DNA from: G039029935 sp039029935
GTDB taxonomy: Bacteria; Chloroflexota; Anaerolineae; Caldilineales; Caldilineaceae
DNA: 11,872 nt
Assembly: GCA_039029935.1 (NCBI GenBank)
Contig: JBCCFC010000289.1
Coordinates: 1-11,872 of the forward strand
Direction of reading: 5' to 3'
Under the pieces are notes generated by a model. The model was not told where the DNA came from. It ran no database searches and saw only the letters and a list, made by a program, of their open reading frames with translations. Below, piece after piece: positions 6,020 to 11,872 of the stretch. The translations under genes were made by a program, and so were the position numbers. Every line of letters starts with the position of its first letter. Within the stretch, counting starts at the first letter, position 1.

Positions 6020-9000
6020 ATGATCAACCATCCATTGCAGCGTCGTCTTACCTGTCTATGTTCTTATAAAAATAAACATCTTTTCGCCGTTCTATTGGGG
6101 ATACTCTCGCTCTACATAGTCTTTCCTGCATCTGCATTCGCCCAATCAGAATCAATCAATATTGTCCCAACTGCATCCAGCAAGCTTGATGCCAGCGGTG
6201 TCCAAATGGACCATACAGTCAATCTAGTTTTTGTCAGCGGTGCATCGTTATGTGAAGGGTCAAACCAAGTGTCTGTGATTGGGAGCGAAGATACGGCGAA
6301 TACCTACGAATTTTGTTTTGCCATCACCAACACAGGCGACACATGGTTAACCGATTTCCAGATTGAACTTTCCTCGATAGAACTTGATCACAGCAAAATT
6401 GTACAAGTTTCGGGTGCTTTGCCTCTCTCCCCCACAGAGTCGATAAAATTTTCATATGAAACCGTCATTACGGGTTCATTGGTCAACACGGCCACAGTCA
6501 CAGCCCTGCCTTCACTCGCCAACGGTACGGTCATCTCTGGCGCAACCGCTGTTGCGTCAAGCGACACATCCACCATCATCAACATCCCCCCTATATCGGG
6601 TATCGTCTGGCGTGACCAAAACCAAGACGGGTCACGGGATGTCGATGAACCATTGATGGAGAATATCACGGCAGAATTATATGCATCATCTGATTGTAGC
6701 GGGTCCCCCCTTGATTCGACAACTACGGACACCAATGGTGAATATGCTTTTAGTCTACGTCCAATAGGTGACTACTGTGTACAATTCCGTCAAATCCCAC
6801 TGGCATGGGTGTTGAGTCCACAGGATCAAGGCGATGATGACACCATCGACTCTGATGCGGTCGTGACCGATGACCCACAAATTGCACAAGTAACCAACTT
6901 GAACATTGCATCAGGCTTGGTTGCACATGATATGGGTGTCTATCCCTTAGTCGTCTCTGTGGGCGACCGCGTGTGGGAAGACCTCAACGGTGATGGCATT
7001 CAGGATGCAGGGGAACCCAACTTCCCTGATGTTGAAGTGAGTTTGTATTTGGCCGATGGCACAGAAGATGGGCTTGCCACGGGCATGACCACCACAACCG
7101 ACGCCGATGGATTGTACCTCTTTGATGACTTAACACCCCAGGAATATTTTGTCATCTTCAATTTAAGTACGCTCCCCGATGGCTATGTGGTGACAACCCA
7201 GAACACAGGGGGAAACAATTCCACAAGCGACATCACCGACTCCGACGCCGACCCAAGCACAGGGCGCACCGAGAACTCAGGCTTTCTCATTGGGGGCGAC
7301 AGCACCACCAATCTGGATATGGGCGTCTATGTTCCAGTCGAAGTCGGTGGGCGTGTTTGGAGCGACAGCAACAGCAATGGCTTGCAGGATGCAGGTGAAC
7401 CCGGTGTCGCCAATGTCACGGTCAACCTGTTTGAGGATGATGGCACAGACACAAATCTCAGTGCGACAACCGACATTCTGGGTGAATATCGCTTTACGGG
7501 TCTGCGCCCTGGTGTCTACTATGTGAAATTTGACCTGGATTCTATCCCAGAAGGGTTCCAACCGACGATGATGGATGCGGGTGATGATGCGCTGGACAGC
7601 GATGCGGCGTTGTTGACCTCAGAAAATCCAGGGCAAACACCAACCACAGCCTTCTTGGAGAGCAACCAAAGCAACACCACGTTGGATATGGGGCTAGTAT
7701 TACCCGTAGAGGTGGGGGGCGAGGTCTGGCTTGATACCAACAGCAATGGTATTCAAGATGTCGGTGAAGTTGGTGTCCCCAACATCAACGTCGCTCTCTT
7801 CCATGAAGATGGCACAGCCGTCACACAGGACGACGTGCCTATGACCGATATAACCAATGCCAATGGCGGCTATGTCTTTCGCAATCTGCCACCCGCCAGC
7901 TATTATGTTGCCTTTGATATCAGCACACTGCCCGATTTGCAGGTTGTGGCTGAACCCAATGCAGGGGATGACGACACCATCGACAGTGATGCCAACCCGA
8001 GTACAGGTCAAACCCCAGCCACCACATTGCTGCCAAGCGGTGCAGTCGATTGGTCGCTCGATATGGGCATCGTCCAACTCAATGGCTTGCGTGTTGGTGA
8101 TCGTGTGTGGGAAGACTTGAATGTCAATGGGACGCAGGATGTCGCCGAGCCAGGTGTTGCGGGTGTTGTTGTCACGCTGTTTGACAGCAATGATGAACAG
8201 CAGGGCCAGGCCACCACGGATGAAAATGGCAACTATCTCTTTGAGAGGCTACCACTTGCCAGCTATTATGTTGTCTTCGACATCAGCTCATTGCCCGCTG
8301 GCTATCTAGTCACATCCGCAAACATGGGTGACAATGATGCCATCGACAGCGATGCCGACCCTAGCACAGGTCAAACAACGGCAACGGGTGAATTGGGTGA
8401 TGGTGAGCAAGCCCTCAACTTGGACATGGGTGTCTACAGACCTGCTAGCATTGGTGATATGGTTTGGGATGATGCCGATGGTAACGGTCTGCGCGAAGAC
8501 GGCGAAGTAGGGTTGGCTGATGTCACCGTCAACCTACTCGACAGCGATGGGCAACCAACAGGTCAGAGTGTCACCACCTCTGTGGATGGAACCTATCTCT
8601 TTGCCAGCGTCACCCCAGGCATCTATCAGCTTGCCTTTATGACACCAGAGGGGTATTTCCTTAGCCCTGCCAACCAGAGCAACGACAGCGCCAACAGCGA
8701 CCAACTCGACAGTGATGCAGACCAAGAGACGGGTGTGACCTCACAGATTGTCCTGCTTTCCGGTGAAAATGACCTCACGATTGATGCAGGGATGTATCTA
8801 GGGGCCAGCGTTCAGGGTCAGGTTTGGCGTGACATTGACGGCAACGGCTTTATCAATTCTGCTAATCCCGGCGCAAGAGCAGGCAGTCAAGACGATCCAC
8901 CACTAGACCCAGATGACGCTGAGGTAGGCGTAAGTGGTGTCCAAGTCATGGTCTTTACCGAGCTTGGGCTGTTGGCCGGGCAGACCGTGAGTGACCCTGA

Positions 9001-9913
9001 TGGTGAGTACATTGTCGATGGCCTGGTGCGTGGCAATTACTATTTAGAATTTGATGAGCCAGAAGAACTGGTCTACACCGTGATTGAAGTAGAGGAGAAT
9101 CCAGCAGAGGGCATTGACAGCGATGTTGATCCTTGGGAAGGTCAGACAGAACTCTTCCTGCTAGAGTCCGGTGCAGTGTTGGAGGGTGTCAATGCAGGGC
9201 TGACCGAACCCGCTGGTGTCAGCAACTATGTCTGGGTCGATGAAGATGGCGATGGCATCAAAGACCCCGAAGAGGCCGGAGTCGGCAACATGGTCGTCAA
9301 CATGTACAATCGCTTTAACGAGCTCATTGCAACAACGGTCACTGATCTCAACGGCTATTACGAGTTCCAAGGCGTTACCCCTGATGAATATGGCATTGAA
9401 TATCTGCCACCAGCAGGATTTGAATTCTCTGACGAGCATCAATTTGGTGAAACTGGAGATCGAAATCAAATTTCGCTCAACCCTGGTGAAATCGACACAA
9501 TCTCTGCCCCAGCACCGCTTGTCCCCGAAGGTGCATCATTGGGACCAACGGTCATTGATCTCGTCAGTTTTACAGCCGCCCATCAAGAGGAGAGCAACTC
9601 AATTGTCGTCACATGGGAAACGGGTTCCGAAGTCAACACCTATGGCTTCTATCTCTATCGCGGCACAGATGGCGACCGCAACAATGCCGCTCGCATCACC
9701 GCCAACCTGATCTTCAGCACAGGGGATAGCGAGACAGGAGCGACATACACCTATGTTGATGAGTCGATTCTGAGCGATGTCATCTATGTTTACTGGCTGC
9801 GTGAAATCGAGAATGATGGCACAGGCAACTTCTATGGGCCAGCGGGTGTGGCCGTGGGCAGTTCGAGTGATGTTCAATTGCATACGATTTATCTGCCGAT
9901 GATTACAAATTAA
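6020..9913 (+). CDS. Large secreted SdrD_B-repeat surface protein with fibronectin-like C-terminus
   Basis: 1297 residues. A Sec signal peptide is clear: basic n-region, hydrophobic core 20-36, and likely cleavage after AFA (39-41). Residues about 45-190 look like a DUF11/DUF7507-type bacterial adhesion domain. Eight SdrD_B-type beta domains follow at about 192-309, 313-437, 442-559, 565-684, 691-806, 810-926, 930-1061 and 1067-1160. Each opens with a V-W-x-D-x-[ND]-x-[ND]-G calcium-binding pattern, for example VWEDLNGDGIQDAGEP (318-333), and most carry a DSDADPSTG-like segment. Residues about 1175-1280 form a fibronectin-III-like domain (VVTWETGSEVNTYGFYLYRG), and the chain ends HTIYLPMITN. 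There is no LPxTG motif or membrane anchor. The protein is probably an extracellular or cell-wall structural or adhesive protein stiffened by calcium. ATG at 6020 has AAGGGG upstream; a strong terminator follows. Confidence 0.9.
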   Translation: MINHPLQRRLTCLCSYKNKHLFAVLLGILSLYIVFPASAFAQSESINIVPTASSKLDASGVQMDHTVNLVFVSGASLCEGSNQVSVIGSEDTANTYEFCFAITNTGDTWLTDFQIELSSIELDHSKIVQVSGALPLSPTESIKFSYETVITGSLVNTATVTALPSLANGTVISGATAVASSDTSTIINIPPISGIVWRDQNQDGSRDVDEPLMENITAELYASSDCSGSPLDSTTTDTNGEYAFSLRPIGDYCVQFRQIPLAWVLSPQDQGDDDTIDSDAVVTDDPQIAQVTNLNIASGLVAHDMGVYPLVVSVGDRVWEDLNGDGIQDAGEPNFPDVEVSLYLADGTEDGLATGMTTTTDADGLYLFDDLTPQEYFVIFNLSTLPDGYVVTTQNTGGNNSTSDITDSDADPSTGRTENSGFLIGGDSTTNLDMGVYVPVEVGGRVWSDSNSNGLQDAGEPGVANVTVNLFEDDGTDTNLSATTDILGEYRFTGLRPGVYYVKFDLDSIPEGFQPTMMDAGDDALDSDAALLTSENPGQTPTTAFLESNQSNTTLDMGLVLPVEVGGEVWLDTNSNGIQDVGEVGVPNINVALFHEDGTAVTQDDVPMTDITNANGGYVFRNLPPASYYVAFDISTLPDLQVVAEPNAGDDDTIDSDANPSTGQTPATTLLPSGAVDWSLDMGIVQLNGLRVGDRVWEDLNVNGTQDVAEPGVAGVVVTLFDSNDEQQGQATTDENGNYLFERLPLASYYVVFDISSLPAGYLVTSANMGDNDAIDSDADPSTGQTTATGELGDGEQALNLDMGVYRPASIGDMVWDDADGNGLREDGEVGLADVTVNLLDSDGQPTGQSVTTSVDGTYLFASVTPGIYQLAFMTPEGYFLSPANQSNDSANSDQLDSDADQETGVTSQIVLLSGENDLTIDAGMYLGASVQGQVWRDIDGNGFINSANPGARAGSQDDPPLDPDDAEVGVSGVQVMVFTELGLLAGQTVSDPDGEYIVDGLVRGNYYLEFDEPEELVYTVIEVEENPAEGIDSDVDPWEGQTELFLLESGAVLEGVNAGLTEPAGVSNYVWVDEDGDGIKDPEEAGVGNMVVNMYNRFNELIATTVTDLNGYYEFQGVTPDEYGIEYLPPAGFEFSDEHQFGETGDRNQISLNPGEIDTISAPAPLVPEGASLGPTVIDLVSFTAAHQEESNSIVVTWETGSEVNTYGFYLYRGTDGDRNNAARITANLIFSTGDSETGATYTYVDESILSDVIYVYWLREIENDGTGNFYGPAGVAVGSSSDVQLHTIYLPMITN
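6593..9499 (+). repeat. Array of eight SdrD_B domain-coding repeats
   Basis: Eight consecutive coding repeats of about 350-395 bases start near 6593, 6956, 7343, 7712, 8090, 8447, 8807 and 9218. They are clearly homologous at protein level, but their DNA differs throughout, so they are old duplications rather than recent slippage products. Repeat seven carries an extra acidic insert of about 20 residues (near 948-968) after its calcium motif. Repeat eight lacks the DSD segment that the others have. Confidence 0.85.
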
Positions 9914-9936
9914 ACTATAGTTTTGTTTTTGGCTAG

Positions 9937-9981
9937 AAAAGGGGATAGTCACGACACTTGTCGTGACTATCCCCTTTTTTT
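9937..9981 (+). terminator. Strong intrinsic terminator after the surface-protein gene
   Basis: A 16-bp perfect GC-containing stem, 9941-9956 with 9959-9974, has a 2-base nominal loop and is followed by seven T residues (9975-9981). Four A residues before the stem can extend pairing to 20 bp and would let it work in both directions. It lies 24 bases after the TAA stop and directly before the promoter of the next gene. Confidence 0.93.
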
Positions 9982-9990
9982 GATTTACCT

Positions 9991-10019
9991 TTGTCAATTT
10001 TAGATCATTCTGATACAAT
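9991..10019 (+). promoter_or_regulatory. Sigma-70-type promoter for the nuclease-like gene cluster
   Basis: TTGTCA (9991-9996) and TACAAT (10014-10019) are separated by exactly 17 bases, each with five of six consensus bases. The promoter starts ten bases after the preceding terminator and predicts a leader of roughly 90 bases before the ATG at 10119. It probably drives the next three plus-strand genes. Confidence 0.65.
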
Positions 10020-10118
10020 CAACCATGAACACCTGTTTGTATCAACAGATTTGTATGATCCATAAAAAGCCATATAGGAAATTTGATAGTTTGATTTTGC
10101 TAAATCAATGAGGGACGT

Positions 10119-10793
10119 ATGAAAACATATCCATTAAGAGACCTAACAGAAGCACAACTGCTAGAAGTGATATCATTGAAAGAAAAAAAGGCAACAAAGC
10201 ACCTTTGGCTGGATGTCTCTGAAGTATCTATTTCTGACGATGAGCAAGCCACCATCAACCAAATTCAGGCGCGGCTATCCAAGAGCAAAATCATGCTCAT
10301 GAATGAGGCCACGATTTGGGCGCGCGGCATTTACCCATTGCTACTTTTAGTGGAACGAGACGAGATTGAAGCATGGGCCGAGGTATTTTTGGTAGGCATT
10401 TTCTCAGATATCAAACTAGCGGGTACGGCGGATGGTGTTATAGCAGAGGTCATTGCTGGTGTTTTACGGGCACCGTATTTGGTTACATTGGAGGCCAAAC
10501 GGTCCATTGAAGCAAAAAATCCTCGTATTCAATTTTATGGTCAACTGTTGACGGCGGCCAAACTCAACTGGCAAGCACAGACGCAATCACCACCTGAGTC
10601 AAGTATTGAGATTTTCGGATGTTACACCATTGGCGATGTGTGGACCTTTGCCCGTGCAACGGTTGATGGCATTGATAAGGATGACAAAAAACCATTGATG
10701 ACGGTGGAAACGTCACGCGAGTACGTTGAGCGCGTCGAAGCTGCAACCATTTTAAAGATATTGAAAAAAATTATTGCGTACTACGAGCCATAG
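10119..10793 (+). CDS. Uncharacterised PD-(D/E)XK nuclease-like protein, paralogue 1
   Basis: 224 residues, cytoplasmic, with no signal or membrane segment. The pattern fits a PD-(D/E)XK nuclease core: N-terminal helix with E63 (MNEATIWA), then GTADGV with D105, then LVTLEAKRS with E125-x-K127, then a helix QFYGQLLTAA with Q142. These are strand-loop residues expected to bind metal and cut DNA, although activity is inferred only from the motif. It is homologous to the next gene: both share the ISD-E-Q helix, D-x19-E-x-K spacing, the Q-x-LLAA-like helix and GCYxxGxxW near the C-terminus. The ATG at 10119 has GAGG five bases upstream and a promoter about 100 bases upstream. I cannot name the family. 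It could also be a catalytically dead or non-nuclease member of the fold. Confidence 0.7.
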   Translation: MKTYPLRDLTEAQLLEVISLKEKKATKHLWLDVSEVSISDDEQATINQIQARLSKSKIMLMNEATIWARGIYPLLLLVERDEIEAWAEVFLVGIFSDIKLAGTADGVIAEVIAGVLRAPYLVTLEAKRSIEAKNPRIQFYGQLLTAAKLNWQAQTQSPPESSIEIFGCYTIGDVWTFARATVDGIDKDDKKPLMTVETSREYVERVEAATILKILKKIIAYYEP

Positions 10794-10798
10794 GCCGC

Positions 10799-10829
10799 AT
10801 GGTTCATACAATGATGATATACGAACCAT
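10799..10829 (+). terminator. Small hairpin between the two nuclease-like genes
   Basis: ATGGTTC (10799-10805) pairs with GAACCAT (10823-10829), with two more pairs after one mismatch, followed by a T/A-rich stretch (ttattaattttta). The stem is weak and AT-rich, so it may act as partial terminator or attenuator between the paralogues, or have no role. Confidence 0.3.
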
Positions 10830-10859
10830 TTATTAATTTTTATATTGAAGGTGCATCAT

Positions 10860-11501
10860 ATGAAAATTGTTTTTAAAAAGAGTACATTGGCCCTATTAGA
10901 TAAAACGTTCAGCTTGAAACAAGTAGAAACATTACCATACTTAGACGCATGGCTGGCAAGCCAAGAGGATATTTCTGACTATGAGCAACAATCTCTTCAA
11001 ATTTATCAACAGAATCTTAAAAAGCACGTCCATGATTGGAACGAAGCTGAATTAAGCTATGGTTTTATTGGTCCAATGATGACGCTTGTCAACTTCTCTG
11101 ATGATCGATTTGGCTTTTTTGCACAACGAAATTTTGAGGGGTCTGTTGACGGTGTGGAACTTGCAGGAATCCCAGATGGTATCATTGCCTCTGGGTTTCG
11201 TGAGCCAGAAAAGCCTTATTTTTGCTTTCAAGAATATAAACGTGAGAATGATCCCGAAGGTGATCCTGCTGGGCAAGTTCTGGCGGCAATGCTGTTGGCG
11301 CAAGCTATCAATGAGCATCAGCATCCAATCTATGGCTGTTATGTTAAAGGGGCCATTTGGTATTTTGTTGTGTTGCAAGGAAGAGAGTATGCGATTAGTT
11401 CGGGGTATGTAGCGACCCGCGACGATATTGACACTATTTTTTGTGTTTTGAAGGCGTTGAAGGGAATTATTGCTCGATTAATCGAGGGCAATAAGATGTA
11501 G
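10860..11501 (+). CDS. Uncharacterised PD-(D/E)XK nuclease-like protein, paralogue 2
   Basis: 213 residues from the ATG at 10860, chosen over an in-frame TTG at 10845 because AAGG lies 8 bases before it. Core residues align with the upstream paralogue: E62 (WNEAELSYGFIGP), D106 (LAGIPDGII), E125-Y-K127 (CFQEYKRE), Q139 (GQVLAAMLLAQ), and a C-terminal IYGCYVKGAIWYFVV (157-171) strand pair. Protein identity to paralogue 1 is low except around these motifs. I recall similar proteins as hypothetical, often multi-copy, in Bacteroidota, cyanobacteria and Chloroflexota; their role is unknown to me. The 66-base gap to the first gene and common strand suggest one transcript. The DNA here is visibly more AT-rich than in the surface-protein gene. 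Confidence 0.72.
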   Translation: MKIVFKKSTLALLDKTFSLKQVETLPYLDAWLASQEDISDYEQQSLQIYQQNLKKHVHDWNEAELSYGFIGPMMTLVNFSDDRFGFFAQRNFEGSVDGVELAGIPDGIIASGFREPEKPYFCFQEYKRENDPEGDPAGQVLAAMLLAQAINEHQHPIYGCYVKGAIWYFVVLQGREYAISSGYVATRDDIDTIFCVLKALKGIIARLIEGNKM

Positions 11502-11545
11502 TAATTCCATTGCTCCGCACAATTTTTTTAAAGGGCAATTGTACT

Positions 11546-11872
11546 ATGAAAGATGTGGAATTGTTGTCTCTACAGAAGTTTGATGTGCAACCAGTCTATT
11601 CAGCAACGTTGGATGACCTAGACTTAGAATTGTTTCGATACACCTATTTACCGTCTGCTGTTGCCCATGAGGTGATTGAAGAAAATAATCGTCCAATTGA
11701 GATGCAATTGTCATCACTTCGTAATGCCGTTTTGCATCGCACCTATGAAGCAACCAATGCCCTGATTCGTATTTTTTGGTTTAGTAACAGAATTCAAATT
11801 TCAAGCCCTGGCGGTCTATTTGGGCAGGTGACAGCACAAAATTTTGATACGACCACAGATTATCGGAATCCA
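11546..11872 (+). CDS. Partial, probably decayed RecG-C-terminal/AlbA_2-type ATP-binding protein
   Basis: 109 codons are visible and the frame is open at the window edge. ATG at 11546 has AAGGG about ten bases upstream. The translation has two blocks known from AlbA_2/RecG-C-terminal (HATPase_c_4) proteins. Residues 12-58 (FDVQPVYSATLDDLDLELF up to EMQLSSLR) match the linker that normally follows the N-terminal AlbA_2 DNA-binding domain. Residues 60-109 (NAVLHRTYEATN, RIQISSPGGLFG, TTTDYRNP) match the GHKL ATP-binding core, with N60 as the N-box Asn and SPGGL as the G1 box. The AlbA_2 core is missing, and about 100 residues usually found between the two blocks are also missing at about 11721. 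It is either a pseudogene still in frame or a much reduced family member. Confidence 0.7.
   Translation, partial: MKDVELLSLQKFDVQPVYSATLDDLDLELFRYTYLPSAVAHEVIEENNRPIEMQLSSLRNAVLHRTYEATNALIRIFWFSNRIQISSPGGLFGQVTAQNFDTTTDYRNP

Noticed and set aside
6050..6064. Cysteines in the signal peptide (TCLC) as a lipobox
   Set aside because: They precede the hydrophobic core instead of following it, and a standard AFA signal-peptidase I site is present further on.
7700..8077. Minus-strand open frame of 125 codons inside the surface-protein gene
   Set aside because: It is a by-product of the repeat coding bias; similar antisense frames recur in other repeats, and the plus strand has clear domains.
9893..9913. 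LPMIT at the C-terminus as a sortase (LPxTG) signal
   Set aside because: There is no G after LPxT spacing, no following hydrophobic helix and no basic tail, so it does not fit sortase anchoring.
9599..10018. Minus-strand open frame of 139 codons across the terminator
   Set aside because: It reads through a strong intrinsic terminator and antisense to the fibronectin-like domain, with no supporting homology.

Overview
The window looks like bacterial chromosome, most probably from a filamentous member of the Chloroflexota (Anaerolineae/Caldilineae/Ardenticatenia-like). This assignment is an inference from three things: a very large secreted SdrD_B-repeat protein that ends in a fibronectin-like domain and a bare 'YLPMITN' tail, a C-terminus I associate with exported Chloroflexota proteins; heptamer-based tandem repeats between genes; and mixed base composition. 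Heptamer arrays are also known from filamentous cyanobacteria, so that phylum is the main alternative. No rRNA, tRNA, CRISPR array, transposase or integrase is visible.

Layout. (1) Bases 1-282 are an almost perfect fold-back palindrome. The left arm carries a 29-codon copy of the 3' end of the rlmK-like gene, whose intact version (192-1193, minus) starts from the right arm. (2) A hairpin-rich spacer (about 1221-1390) separates rlmK from a minus-strand sugar gene pair: an L-rhamnose mutarotase (rhaM, 2913-3233) upstream of an AraA/FucI-fold sugar isomerase (1399-2820). Three short heptamer-based repeat arrays flank rhaM. (3) A minus-strand 767-codon O-antigen ligase/Wzy_C-type membrane protein (3420-5723), whose last codons lie inside one of the arrays. 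(4) A divergent spacer (5724-6019), then a 1297-residue secreted surface protein (6020-9913) with signal peptide, eight SdrD_B-type calcium-binding beta domains, a C-terminal fibronectin-like domain and the YLP tail, followed by a strong hairpin terminator. (5) A more AT-rich plus-strand cluster starting from a good sigma-70-type promoter (9991-10019): two neighbouring, divergent paralogues of an uncharacterised PD-(D/E)XK nuclease-like family (10119-10793 and 10860-11501), then the start of a RecG-C-terminal/GHKL-type ATP-binding protein (from 11546, running off the window) that appears to have lost its N-terminus and an internal block.

How the parts may work together. RhaM and the isomerase plausibly handle a 6-deoxy-L-sugar or L-pentose: anomer exchange followed by aldose-ketose isomerisation. 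The ligase-family enzyme and the giant exported protein are divergent neighbours and could belong to one cell-surface or glycoprotein system, but nothing in the sequence proves this. The three-gene AT-rich cluster at the right edge is the least understood part of the window. It has the look of an accessory locus (nuclease-fold proteins plus an ATP-binding protein) of unknown function.
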